Of a DNA stretch of 54,020 nt, positions 34,374 through 43,180 are shown one piece after another. This DNA is from an uncultured Pseudomonadota bacterium (GTDB lineage: Bacteria; Pseudomonadota; Alphaproteobacteria; UBA3830). The translations under genes and the position numbers were made by a program. Where the stretch lies: NCBI GenBank assembly GCA_902796155.1, contig CADBNZ010000034.1, positions 1 through 54,020 on the forward strand. The letters are read 5' to 3'. The notes beneath the pieces were generated by a model. That model searched no databases, was not told the DNA's origin, and saw only the letters and a list, made by a program, of their open reading frames with translations. The number at the start of each line of letters is the position of its first letter. Position 1 is the first letter of the stretch.

Positions 34374-35507
34374 ATGCGAAACATAGATATAAACGATTTT
34401 TTGCAACCTATTCCAAACAACGAAAATGAAAAAGACGTTGGAGAATGCGGAAAATATCTAAAGTACGATTATATTTACGACCAAATAAAAGAATTGCGAC
34501 GAGAAGATGATCCGAGATTGTCTCAAGGTGTCTGGCTTATTGAACCGAAAAAAGCCGATTGGAATAATGTTGAAAAAGTTTGCGAATCAACGTTAAAAAA
34601 CAAAACAAAAGATTTGCAAATTGCCGCTTGGTGGTTAGAAGCAGAAACCGCAATGTACGGATTGGCTGGATTAAACCAAGGGATTATGCTTTTACATGCC
34701 TTGTGCGAGAAATACTGGGATAAAATTTGGCCTGCGATTGATTCAAATGGCGATGTTACAGCTCGTATGGCTCCTTTTTATTTTTTCGCTGAGAAGGTAC
34801 CGGATAAAATTTTGATGATACCGCTGACTTTTCCGCAAGATGGCATTTCAGAGGTATTTTCTCTTTCGGATTTGGTTACTGCTCGACACAATTTGCGCAT
34901 AAAAAATAGTTCCGGTATTACTTTGAGGGATTTTCAAAAAAGTGTCGCAACGACTCCGGTCGATTTTTTGGCTGAAATAGACATTGAAGTGAACAATGCT
35001 CTAGAGAATCTGAAAAAACTTGAGGATTTTCTTAACGAACATTGCGAAAAAGACGCTCCGAGTTTTCGAGTTATATACGAGCATATCAACGACATAAAAC
35101 AAGTGAATACAAAAAATTTGGCTGAGCGCAAAAAACAAGTCGAAGAGGAAGCAAACAAAAGAAAAGAGCAATTGGCCGCAGAATTAGCGACCGAAAATGA
35201 TACGGAGGAAGAAAATCCAATCAAAGAAGAGGCAAACGACAACAATGCCGCTCCGACAATAGAACAGGCTTATAATGCACTCGATGGAATAGCTGTTTTT
35301 TTGGAAAAAGAACAGCCGCAAAGTCCATCTTCTGCTTTGATAAAAATCGCAAGCGCAATTGGAAAGAAAACATTTCAGGAACTTTTGGAAGTCAACACAC
35401 AACACGGTGCGACATTAATGGGAACTATTTCCGAATTATACAGAATCTTAAAAAAGGATTCTAAAAACGTCGCTAATCAAGAGACGCAACAAAAAGAAAA
35501 CGCATAG
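34374..35507 (+). CDS. tssA: T6SS protein TssA (ImpA N-terminal domain)
   Basis: 377 residues from ATG 34374, 7 bases after the tssM stop, with GAGGAG upstream; the frame's earlier start lies inside tssM. The ImpA_N domain is clear: YIYDQIKELRREDDPRLSQG, ADWNNVEKVCESTLKNKTKD, LQIAAWWLEAETAMYGLAG and LCEKYWDKIWPAID. A charged coiled coil follows (AERKKQVEEEANKRKEQLAA), then a C-terminal helical domain (AIGKKTFQELLEVN). TssA primes baseplate and sheath assembly, and its C-terminal part sets the class. It is last in the operon; tRNA-Val follows 96 bases later. Confidence 0.92.
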   Translation: MRNIDINDFLQPIPNNENEKDVGECGKYLKYDYIYDQIKELRREDDPRLSQGVWLIEPKKADWNNVEKVCESTLKNKTKDLQIAAWWLEAETAMYGLAGLNQGIMLLHALCEKYWDKIWPAIDSNGDVTARMAPFYFFAEKVPDKILMIPLTFPQDGISEVFSLSDLVTARHNLRIKNSSGITLRDFQKSVATTPVDFLAEIDIEVNNALENLKKLEDFLNEHCEKDAPSFRVIYEHINDIKQVNTKNLAERKKQVEEEANKRKEQLAAELATENDTEEENPIKEEANDNNAAPTIEQAYNALDGIAVFLEKEQPQSPSSALIKIASAIGKKTFQELLEVNTQHGATLMGTISELYRILKKDSKNVANQETQQKENA

Positions 35508-35602
35508 TAATTTTAGTCGGCCATAAATTTAGAAAATCTTTGTTGCATAGAAGTATTTTTTCTTGTATCTTCGAGTCGATTATCACTTGGTGGCGTGAAC
35601 AT

Positions 35603-35677
35603 GGGTGATTAGCTCAGCGGTAGAGCATCTCGTTTACACCGAGGAGGTCGGCGGTTCAAACCCGTCATCACCCACCA
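35603..35677 (+). tRNA. tRNA-Val (TAC)
   Basis: A complete cloverleaf: acceptor GGGTGAT/ATCACCC, D arm AGCTCAGCGGTAGAGC, anticodon loop TTTACAC (TAC), T loop TTCAAAC, discriminator A and encoded CCA. Confidence 0.96.
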
Positions 35678-35712
35678 TTGGGATTTTGTAACTTATTATA
35701 CGTTGTACGTAT

Positions 35713-35789
35713 GTGCCCGTAGCGCAATTGGATAGAGCGTCAGACTACGGATCTGAAGGTTGGAGGTTCGACTCCTCTCGGGCGCACCA
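35713..35789 (+). tRNA. tRNA-Arg (ACG)
   Basis: A complete cloverleaf: acceptor GTGCCCG/CGGGCGC with one G-U pair, anticodon loop CTACGGA (ACG, presumably read as inosine), T loop TTCGACT and encoded CCA. It lies 35 bases after tRNA-Val on the same strand, probably in one transcript. Confidence 0.96.
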
Positions 35790-35918
35790 CTTCCGTTGAA
35801 CAGTTTCAAGATAATTTCAGAGAATGTCTAGAAATAAAAGATAAAGACGACATTAAGAAGCTAGTCAATTTAAGAGTCCAGGCTTAGACACTTTTATGAG
35901 TTTTATAAGTGACTACTG

Positions 35919-36467
35919 CTAGTTATTTCTTCTGAATTCTTTCCACTTCCTGAACATGCGAATAACGCCGCCTCCGAGATTAGTTTCATGTATTGGTGGC
36001 TCTGTGAACCACCTAAGATCATCTGATTCATCTGAGATTTTGATGTTATCGTCAGAAGCCCGCATAAGAAATCGAACATCATAGTGATAATGTGCAGGAA
36101 CATCTTGATACGGCGCAATAAGGTGAACACCAATGTCAAAAATATCATCTGAAAGCAAATCAATGTGCTGTAATCCTGATTCTTCATACGCTTCTCGCAA
36201 TGCGACACGAGTGATATCGTTATCTCCATCCGCATGACCGCCAAGCGGAAGCCAAAGCCCTATTTTTTTGTGAAGAGTGAGTAGAAACTTCGTTCCATCG
36301 TGATTTTCAATCCAGCAAGATCCCGTAAAATGCCCAATTGACAGCGATCTTTCGAAACAATTTTTGTTATTGTTCAAGAAATCCAACATCTTCTTCTTGC
36401 TTGCGATTTCTTCTGAGTTTATTGAATCGTATTTTTCAAGTTTTTTTCTTAGATTATCTCTATGCAT
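35919..36467 (-). CDS. NUDIX hydrolase
   Basis: 182 residues from ATG 36467. The NUDIX box runs through GGHADGDNDITRVALREAYE then ESGL at about 93-116, giving the Gx5Ex7REUxEExGU pattern with the first glutamate position replaced by Asp (GGHADGD subfamily). SCWIENHDGTKFLLTLHKKI precedes it and VRFLMRASDDNIKISDES follows. The substrate may be a nucleoside diphosphate linked to X; this subfamily is often annotated only as a general NUDIX hydrolase. It stands alone on the minus strand between tRNA genes. The ribosome site is weak. Confidence 0.88.
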   Translation of the reverse strand: MHRDNLRKKLEKYDSINSEEIASKKKMLDFLNNNKNCFERSLSIGHFTGSCWIENHDGTKFLLTLHKKIGLWLPLGGHADGDNDITRVALREAYEESGLQHIDLLSDDIFDIGVHLIAPYQDVPAHYHYDVRFLMRASDDNIKISDESDDLRWFTEPPIHETNLGGGVIRMFRKWKEFRRNN

Positions 36468-36605
36468 ATTCAATCTTGTATTTTTCGATCAAAACCACAT
36501 ATTTATACACCTTTTTGCAAGGTTTTTAAGTACAAACCTCGAAAAATCCTTGAACATATGCTGTGTTTATGCTAGTGTTGCCGTGATTTTTGCTTGAATC
36601 AATAT

Positions 36606-36682
36606 CGTGGGGTAGAGCAGTCTGGTAGCTCGTTAGGCTCATAACCTAGAGGTCGGAGGTTCAAATCCTCCCCCCGCAACCA
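36606..36682 (+). tRNA. Initiator tRNA-fMet (CAT)
   Basis: Starts CGTGGGG and ends CCCCGCA-ACCA, so position 1 (C) is unpaired with A72, the bacterial initiator mark. The anticodon loop is CTCATAA (CAT), the D loop AGTCTGGTAG, and the T loop TTCAAAT. CCA is encoded. Confidence 0.95.
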
Positions 36683-36853
36683 ATTATGAAATATAATTCA
36701 GAGACTTCAAAGTAATTAGTTTTTTCTTCTAATGCTACAAGTTAGCGATCTTGTTAAATGCCATTTCTTACTTTCACAATAGCTCTATAAGCGTTTAAAA
36801 TTTAACAAACGCTGCTCATACTTGCTATCTTCGCTATAATTTCGGAGGCTGCG

Positions 36854-37372
36854 TCAGCGACGCTTTATGTTTTTCACGCAAAAATCAAATTCATCTTTGT
36901 GCTTCATATCTTCTGCGATCATATCCATACGCTGTTTTATGACGTCTTCCGTGTCAGTGCCTCGAGCTCGTATTCGTGTCTCCAGATCGTCCAGAGATGG
37001 TGGTACTAGGAAAAAACCGACGATATTATTCCCAAACAATTTTTTTATTTTCAAAAAGCCTTCCCAGTTTATAACCAGCAAAGTATTAATCCCTTGCTCT
37101 ATTTTTTCTTTGATGGTTGAAAGAAGTATTCCATAGTAATTGCCATATACTTCCGAATTTTCTGCAAATTCGCCGTTTTCTGCACGCTGCAAAAATTCGT
37201 CTTTGGTCATGAAAAAGTAGTCTACGCCATCGAGTTCACCTTCTCTTTTTGCCCGCGTCGTGCAAGTAATTGCTCTTTGCAAGCCTATTTCTCGTTTCAA
37301 AAGTTCATTAGCAACGGTCGTTTTTCCAACTGCCGATGGTCCAGAGATTACGAACAAGAAACCTTTCTTCAT
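36854..37372 (-). CDS. gmk: Guanylate kinase, C-terminus shifted
   Basis: 172 residues are readable, against about 190-205 in the family. P-loop GPSAVGKTTV is at residues 10-19, the GMP-binding part CTTRAKREGELDGVDYFFM follows, and the lid carries RIRARGTDTEDVIKQRM. The enzyme phosphorylates GMP to GDP and is essential in most bacteria. The frame ends in ...DFCVKNIKRR. Shifting one frame near 36861-36870 reveals SVADAASEIIAKIASM and a stop at 36802-36804, the expected last helix. So the C-terminal helix is out of frame. Because the gene should be essential, either a consensus error or tolerated truncation is likely. Its ATG overlaps the stop of the outer-membrane protein gene (ATGA). Confidence 0.9.
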   Translation of the reverse strand: MKKGFLFVISGPSAVGKTTVANELLKREIGLQRAITCTTRAKREGELDGVDYFFMTKDEFLQRAENGEFAENSEVYGNYYGILLSTIKEKIEQGINTLLVINWEGFLKIKKLFGNNIVGFFLVPPSLDDLETRIRARGTDTEDVIKQRMDMIAEDMKHKDEFDFCVKNIKRR

Positions 37373-38169
37373 TTAGCTAAATCCGATAAAGAACCGGGCA
37401 TGGAATCCGGTTTCGAAATTGTATATGTTCCCAAAAGTCGTATTTCAACGCGACTTATTTTAGATCTGTGCTCAATTCCGTTAATTGTTTTCTTATGAAT
37501 CCTTTTTTTTATAGGGAATCCAATTTCCATGCTTGCGCCTATTTTTTTATTTATCCTGTATTCTCCCCCAATTGCTATGTTAGGCGCAATAGCATTTACG
37601 CTTGCGGTCGCAAAATTTGCTCCATTCAAGTCATAAATATATTTTCCGGAAATTCTTGCTATCCCAAGCTTTAAATAAGCAACACATTTTTGTTTGCGAA
37701 ATAGATATCCTGCTTTCAGCCCCAGTGACGGCGTAATCATGTCTGTTTGAAGTCTTGCTTTTCTTTCTCCCGCATCAGATATACGAGAATCGAAATCCTC
37801 ATTTAAAGCCTTCCAGCTATCTTCTTTTTTCTTTCTGGAAGAGATGTCTGCGAGTACTTGCACTGCAAGAAACAGCTTATTTTTAAAAGACTTTGCGTAC
37901 TCTAAGCCTGCCGTAAGACCGAACACTCCAATTTTTTGCGATGTTGTCTTCTGACCATCTGCAATTGATCCTTCAAATTTTTGTGGACCAACCAATATCC
38001 CTAAAATTCCTTTTATACCGTCAGGAGAAGCGGCTTTATCTATCGCGGTTTGACTGATTTCCGCAACAACTTCCGGATTCATAGCATTCGCACCGCCGTT
38101 ATTTCCATTTGCTGCGATAACTTGCGAAAAAAATATCGAAGAGAAAAGACAGCACGCAATTTTTTTCAT
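37369..38169 (-). CDS. Outer-membrane beta-barrel protein
   Basis: About 266 residues from ATG 38169 (AAGGAGA 6 bases upstream; the frame's earlier ATG lacks a site). MKKIACCLFSSIFFSQVIAA is a clear signal peptide with an AxA-type end. Alternating hydrophobic strands follow: IGVFGLTAGLEYAKSFKNK, MITPSLGLKAGYLFRKQK, CVAYLKLGIARISGKYIY, APNIAIGGEYRINKKIGASM and VEIRLLGTYTI. This resembles the 8-stranded surface-antigen barrels of intracellular alphaproteobacteria. Adhesion or porin function is not deducible. It is first in a two-gene unit with gmk. Confidence 0.75.
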   Translation of the reverse strand: MKKIACCLFSSIFFSQVIAANGNNGGANAMNPEVVAEISQTAIDKAASPDGIKGILGILVGPQKFEGSIADGQKTTSQKIGVFGLTAGLEYAKSFKNKLFLAVQVLADISSRKKKEDSWKALNEDFDSRISDAGERKARLQTDMITPSLGLKAGYLFRKQKCVAYLKLGIARISGKYIYDLNGANFATASVNAIAPNIAIGGEYRINKKIGASMEIGFPIKKRIHKKTINGIEHRSKISRVEIRLLGTYTISKPDSMPGSLSDLAK

Positions 38170-38257
38170 GATAATCTCCTTTTTCCGCTTGAAGAATATC
38201 ACATAATCTTGCAATGTTTAATAAAAAATAAACTAATTTGATTAAAAATTTATAATT

Positions 38258-40186
38258 ATGAAAAAAACTTGGGCACAAAAATATATAATTGAACTGACAA
38301 TCCTCCCGATATTGTTACTGATAGTTACGGCGTCATTTTATATGCAATCTCAAACTGAATTTATAGATACAGATGATTGTATGCGTCTTGTAAGAATCCG
38401 AGATTTTTTTAATCACTATGATTTATCCGACAATATAATAAAAAGATGCAATGTTCCTTATGGATGCAGCTTGCATTGGACGCGTTTTTACGATTTTTTC
38501 CTTATAATTCCCTCGTATATTTTGAGTTTCTTCACTGAATCAATAGATAAAGCGATATATTATGTAGGAGTTGTTATTTCTCCTATAGTAAGAATTATCA
38601 CAACGATCGTTTTTCTGAAACTAATGCAAAATATTATGCGGCGAGATGACGCTTTCTTGTGTGCCGTACTGTTCGTAGTACATCCAATAATGACAGTTAA
38701 TGGAAATTTTGGCAGACCGGACCATCATGCCTTCATAATGCTATTCATGATATTGTTTTTAGGAAGCGTTTTTGAAGCGATAAAAAGTAATTTCAAAAAA
38801 CATTATTTGAGTGTAGCTCGACTCACGACCTTATGTGTATGGATATCCCCTGAAACACTGATTCCGTTACTTATATCCGATGGCATATTATTCCTGTATG
38901 CATTCATGCAAAACACAGATAGAAAGCAGCATAACATTTTTCATTTTCTATGCCTCAAAAATTTAGAAGTGGTGTGCAGCGTAGGATTACTTTTGCTAAT
39001 TGCATCTCCATCTCTTCATAAAGGCGATTATTACATTTATGGAATGATCATAATCGTGGCAGCTACTTATGCCACGCGCGTGTTTTTAAAAAATAAAAAA
39101 CTTTCGGATTACTTTCTTCTGCTATATCTACCAATCATAATGAATTTGCCGAATATACCGATTTATTATGATGAAATTTCTGCTGTTCATTGGGGATTAT
39201 ATGCGTCAATAGCATACTTCTTCTACATATTTGCTTACAAACCGATGAAACCAATCAACTACTTTTTAGCAATAACAATAGGACTTGTGTTTCTTGGAGT
39301 ATATCCAAAATTTCTGCAAGGCATGGAAGGCGGTATAACGCCTTATGTAAGGGAAATTTGGCTAAAAAAAATCAGCGAAATGCAATCTCCATTCATAAGC
39401 GGCGATTATGTTCTATATACTTTCCATGCTGTGTTTGTCCTTGCTGCTATATTTAATAAATCACGCGAGTTATTTCTCGGGAAATATAAAAATGATCTAC
39501 ATAAAGCGATTTTTTGGTTGATTATTATCGCTTGTTCTTCTGTTTATTTAGTTCTTTCCGGATTAGCGAACAGAATGCTGTTTTTCTCATCATTATTCAG
39601 CTTACCTTTGCTTCTCGATTTAGGAATGGACAGCGTATATGTTGAGAAAATAAATAAGTGGGGAAGAATGGCGATAACCCTTTTTATAACTCTACTGTTT
39701 ATTTTCGTAACAGACTCAAGTGACGGAGAAAATGAAAACGAGAATGATGTACAAAAAGATAAATACACAACACAAGAACTGTTTGCGGAAATAGATAAAC
39801 TGAGCCCAACACCTGTAGTGATTATGGCACATTCAAACGACGGACCGAATATTTTGTACTACACCAAACATTGCGCAGTTGGAGCTCCATATCATAGACA
39901 GCAAGAAGGTATAATTTCATCTTATAAAGTCATGGAAGCAACATATAACGAAGAAGAAGTGAAAAAAGAGCTCCAGAAAACAGATGCTTCTTATATCCTT
40001 ATAATAAAGTCACCCGCACGATATAACATAACAGCAAATAAAAAAACGAATAATCGTAAGCAATCATTACCTGATATGATAATTTCCGGAAAAAACTACC
40101 CGAAATGGATCAGTATCGTGAAACTGCCATCGAAATTTCATGACGTGATCGTTGCAAAGATAAATAAACAGAAAATCCGAGAGTAA
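38258..40186 (+). CDS. GT-C-fold integral membrane glycosyltransferase-like protein
   Basis: 642 residues with about a dozen membrane helices and a soluble C-terminal part of about 160 residues. The first extracytoplasmic loop carries IDTDDCMRLVRIRDFF (acidic pair), then YGCSLHWTRFYDFF. A later loop has NGNFGRPDHHAF, like the acidic/DHH motifs of GT-C enzymes (STT3- and ArnT-like) that use polyprenyl-phosphate sugars. Uncharacterised alphaproteobacterial proteins with DDAMRLVQVRD and RIDHH motifs appear to be the same family. It may modify LPS, teichoic-like glycans or proteins at the periplasmic face. The start is ATG 38258, with no strong ribosome site. It is monocistronic, next to the outer-membrane protein gene. 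Confidence 0.65.
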   Translation: MKKTWAQKYIIELTILPILLLIVTASFYMQSQTEFIDTDDCMRLVRIRDFFNHYDLSDNIIKRCNVPYGCSLHWTRFYDFFLIIPSYILSFFTESIDKAIYYVGVVISPIVRIITTIVFLKLMQNIMRRDDAFLCAVLFVVHPIMTVNGNFGRPDHHAFIMLFMILFLGSVFEAIKSNFKKHYLSVARLTTLCVWISPETLIPLLISDGILFLYAFMQNTDRKQHNIFHFLCLKNLEVVCSVGLLLLIASPSLHKGDYYIYGMIIIVAATYATRVFLKNKKLSDYFLLLYLPIIMNLPNIPIYYDEISAVHWGLYASIAYFFYIFAYKPMKPINYFLAITIGLVFLGVYPKFLQGMEGGITPYVREIWLKKISEMQSPFISGDYVLYTFHAVFVLAAIFNKSRELFLGKYKNDLHKAIFWLIIIACSSVYLVLSGLANRMLFFSSLFSLPLLLDLGMDSVYVEKINKWGRMAITLFITLLFIFVTDSSDGENENENDVQKDKYTTQELFAEIDKLSPTPVVIMAHSNDGPNILYYTKHCAVGAPYHRQQEGIISSYKVMEATYNEEEVKKELQKTDASYILIIKSPARYNITANKKTNNRKQSLPDMIISGKNYPKWISIVKLPSKFHDVIVAKINKQKIRE

Positions 40187-40311
40187 TATGGATTTAGTCT
40201 ATGAAATGATTTCTTTGTGGAAAATTTCTACAATTTAAAATTATAAATTGGATCTTTTGTACCTTCATAAGATTGTTCATTTACTTAACGCGAGAATAAC
40301 ACTGAACCCCC

Positions 40312-40632
40312 CCTCTGCCTCGAGCAGAATAAATGAGACAACTGCCCCGCCCCACGTCATTCTGAACAACGTGAAGAATTCAGGCTTCATATTTTGATGA
40401 TTTTACTGGATCCTTCACTACGTTCAGGATAACAATGCAATATATTAGGATAACCGGCGCAGCGACAGTAGCCGCACTACGAACCATCTCCCTACCTCGA
40501 TCAGAATAACGAGGAGACAACTACTCCTTCCCTACACCTCACGTCATTCTGAGCAACGCGAAGAATCCAGGGGTATGTTTTGATGTTTTTTTGAACTGGA
40601 TCCTTCGGTCGTTTCACTCCCTCAGGATGACT
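40312..40632. repeat. Dispersed palindromic repeats, two direct copies
   Basis: Copy one (about 40312-40433) and copy two (about 40494-40632) share CCTCGA-CAGAATAA, then ACGTCATTCTGA-CAACG-GA, a spacer with TTTTGATG, and an inverted end CTGGATCCTTC...CAGGATGAC. This is the same family as 13606-14073. The copies fill the gap between the GT-C gene and hisS (40187-40679), which has no other gene. The inverted ends make each unit able to fold into a long hairpin. Confidence 0.82.
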
Positions 40633-40679
40633 GTACGAAAAATGCGTCGCATAAAAGCATTGTATCCGCTCGCAACTGC

Positions 40680-42047
40680 CTATCGCAGCAAATCAACTAC
40701 TTCTTTGCCCATGTATTCGGTTCGGATTACCGTTTGTTCTTTTGTCTCAAGATTTCGAATAATTGCTTTATTGTCCAGGAGTTCAACGTCATTGGCTATA
40801 AGCACGTACTTGATTCCCTTGCGACTCGCATATCCTATTTGCGCACCAAGCGATTTGTCTTGCAGATATGTCTCGGTTTTGATTCCCAACCTTCTGAACT
40901 TTCCCGACAATTTCATATAGCTTCCGATGAAATTACGATTCTGAACTGTAACCAACAACTGAGCCGTCGTCGATTTCGAGCAATTCAACAAACCTTTGTC
41001 TATAAGTTTAGGAACCATGCGAGAAATGCCTATAGAAGCTCCGACACCTACGAATTTTTTATCACTACCGGAAACCAGTGACGTAAGATCGTCGTAACGC
41101 CCTCCCCCACCAATACTGCCGATATCTTTTATATCATCGAATGACGTTTCAAAAACCGTTCCTGTGTAATAAGATAAGCCTCGAGCCAAAGAAGTGAAAA
41201 TTTTTACGTAGCGATCTTCTATACCAAACTTTTTGAGAAGGTCAAGAACAGTCTTGAGCTCAGAAACTCCTTTGTTAAATTCTGGACTGAAATTCAGAGG
41301 CTTCAACATCTTCAGAATTTCTTCATTACTGCCTCTTTTTTCGACTTCCAAGAATGATTTGAGCTTTGTGATATCTTCCGAAGAGATGCCAAATTCTTCC
41401 ATGCCTTTCCAAAATTCATCAACGGAAAGTTTGTCGATTTTATCTATTAAGCGCATACATTCGATAACTTTTTCTTCCGCATGCTCGCCGACAATAACAT
41501 GGCTCAAAAATCCTGTAAGAATTTTTCTGTTATTCACTTTTGTCGTAAATTCCGGAATATTAAGATCTCGCAAAGTTTCCGTTATGAGCTTCAAAATCTC
41601 AGCATCGTGCGAAATCGATAATTCATCCTCGCCTATGATATCAACATCGCACTGGTAGAACTGCCTGTATCGCCCATATTGAGGACGCTCTCCTCGCCAA
41701 ACCGGAGCTATTTGGTACCGTTTATGCGGAAATATCATATGCCCGTGATGTGATGAAACATAGCGAGCAAACGGAACGGTCAAATCAAACCGCAATCCAA
41801 GACTTTTCTTCGAATTTTCATCCGCCAAGCGATATAAGCCATAAATTTCGCTATCGTTTCCCTTTGCAAGCAAAGTTTCTATTCGCTCAACCGCAGGAGT
41901 ATCCATAGGAACAAAGCCATAAAGCTCGAAATGCTCCTTTATAGTATTCATAACGTTATTAAATGCTATCTGTTCATTAGGCAAAAACTCTGGAAATCCA
42001 GAAATATCGCTCTTCATTAAATGCTCCGACGGTAAAAAATATTTCAA
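40680..42047 (-). CDS. hisS: Histidyl-tRNA synthetase
   Basis: 455 residues. The class II core is present: ETLLAKGNDSEIYGLYRL, motif 2 in VWRGERPQYGRYRQFYQCD, LRFDLTVPFARYVSSHHG (motif 1 region), histidine motif ARGLSYYTGTVFE and motif 3 FVGVGASIGISRMV. The C-terminal anticodon-binding domain begins AQLLVTVQNRN. GLSYYTGTVFE and the insertion between motif 2 and the histidine motif fit the HisRS form found in many alphaproteobacteria rather than the E. coli form. It charges tRNA-His. The stop lies at the edge of the repeat cluster, and the upstream gene is 48 bases away. Confidence 0.96.
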   Translation of the reverse strand: MKYFLPSEHLMKSDISGFPEFLPNEQIAFNNVMNTIKEHFELYGFVPMDTPAVERIETLLAKGNDSEIYGLYRLADENSKKSLGLRFDLTVPFARYVSSHHGHMIFPHKRYQIAPVWRGERPQYGRYRQFYQCDVDIIGEDELSISHDAEILKLITETLRDLNIPEFTTKVNNRKILTGFLSHVIVGEHAEEKVIECMRLIDKIDKLSVDEFWKGMEEFGISSEDITKLKSFLEVEKRGSNEEILKMLKPLNFSPEFNKGVSELKTVLDLLKKFGIEDRYVKIFTSLARGLSYYTGTVFETSFDDIKDIGSIGGGGRYDDLTSLVSGSDKKFVGVGASIGISRMVPKLIDKGLLNCSKSTTAQLLVTVQNRNFIGSYMKLSGKFRRLGIKTETYLQDKSLGAQIGYASRKGIKYVLIANDVELLDNKAIIRNLETKEQTVIRTEYMGKEVVDLLR

Positions 42048-42094
42048 GCCATAACTCTAAGCATAATATATTTATACACCGCAAAAGAAAATAT

Positions 42095-42964
42095 TCAGTT
42101 AATTTTTTTCGATATATGATGAGAACTATAAGGAGAAATGCTTTTTATATTCCTTTTTACACTATCCCGCAATTTATTTTCGAAAACTATAATAATTGTA
42201 TCGGCTCCCATTGCACCACAACCTTTTGCAGCAAGAACGCCATCAATTTGCAGAATTTTTGAAACCAGCCTTTGCGTTTTCTCATAAACTAGTCCGAGAT
42301 CGTTTAATGAAGCGTAAAAATCAGCAATACCGCTAACAAAATTTTTCGAATCGCACTTTAGCCAGGCATTTTTTACATTTTCAACGATTTGAGTTAAGCG
42401 ATTACTGTTCGCGTGAATAAAATCAGGCGATAATTTTCGCAAATGCTTGTGTGTCGCAAGTTTACTGCCCGTTTTAACGATAAAAAAATCTATGTCCTTA
42501 AAATTCCACTGCAGATTTTCAATTTTGTTCGTGTCGCTATCGAAATATATATGATCGTTTTGAAATTGCGCTAAACAATCTGCTCCGCTTGGCTTTATCT
42601 TCTGGTTTTTTTCAGCTATTGCCCTGTATTCGTCCAGAAATTTGGGGATATCGATATCGTTTACGCCGACCATTTTGTTTCGCAGCTTGTATAATGTAAC
42701 AAATTGAGCACTTGACGCTCCAAATCCACCTGCACTTTTGTACGGATCAATGAATTTTATGAAAAGATTTTCAAAAACTCGCCGATTTTCCATATAAAAA
42801 GTGAATGCTGGAGAGCCTTCTTTTATCCCTCGCAATTGTGTATTTTTGCTGCTTTTTATTCGCAATTGAAACTTCGGATTCGTGCAAAGAACAATAGCGC
42901 TGCCACCACATGTAACGCAGTATTCTCCAACCAAGAACGTTTTGCTTTTTGCTTCGATGATCAT
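42095..42964 (-). CDS. GHMP-family small-molecule kinase (mevalonate/phosphomevalonate kinase-like)
   Basis: 289 residues. The N-terminal strand AKSKTFLVGEYCVTCGGSAI is the GHMP entry motif (GEY with following glycine loop), and SAGGFGASSAQFV (77-89) is the ATP-binding loop. IKPSGADCLAQFQND has the SGxD pattern of mevalonate-pathway kinases, and AAKGCGAMGADTIIIVF (about 240-256) is motif 3. Such enzymes phosphorylate mevalonate, phosphomevalonate or related alcohols. No other isoprenoid gene is nearby. An orphan copy may salvage a host metabolite or serve another small molecule. It is probably co-transcribed with hisS, 48 bases upstream of it. Confidence 0.75.
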   Translation of the reverse strand: MIIEAKSKTFLVGEYCVTCGGSAIVLCTNPKFQLRIKSSKNTQLRGIKEGSPAFTFYMENRRVFENLFIKFIDPYKSAGGFGASSAQFVTLYKLRNKMVGVNDIDIPKFLDEYRAIAEKNQKIKPSGADCLAQFQNDHIYFDSDTNKIENLQWNFKDIDFFIVKTGSKLATHKHLRKLSPDFIHANSNRLTQIVENVKNAWLKCDSKNFVSGIADFYASLNDLGLVYEKTQRLVSKILQIDGVLAAKGCGAMGADTIIIVFENKLRDSVKRNIKSISPYSSHHISKKIN

Positions 42965-42992
42965 AATAAAAAATGAGCAGAACTAAAAAAAA

Positions 42993-43067
42993 TGGCTCCC
43001 CGGGACGGGTTCGAACCGCCGACCCAGTGGTTAACAGCCACTTGCTCTACCGCTGAGCTACCGAGGA
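42993..43067 (-). tRNA. tRNA-Asn (GTT)
   Basis: The minus-strand cloverleaf has acceptor TCCTCGG/CCGGGGA with one U-G pair, anticodon loop CTGTTAA (GTT), T loop TTCGAAC, discriminator G and encoded CCA. It is just upstream of the GHMP kinase gene on the same strand. Confidence 0.96.
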
Positions 43068-43180
43068 ACACATTGTCCATACGAATAGCAAAAAAAAGAT
43101 CGTTTGACTAGAGGTTTTTTATATTTTTTGATATTTTTACATTTGTAACTTCAATAATTATTGGTAACTACAGGACGCAA

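Noticed and set aside
40591-40920. 109-residue frame across repeat and hisS 3' end
   Set aside because: Part repeat, part antisense of hisS.
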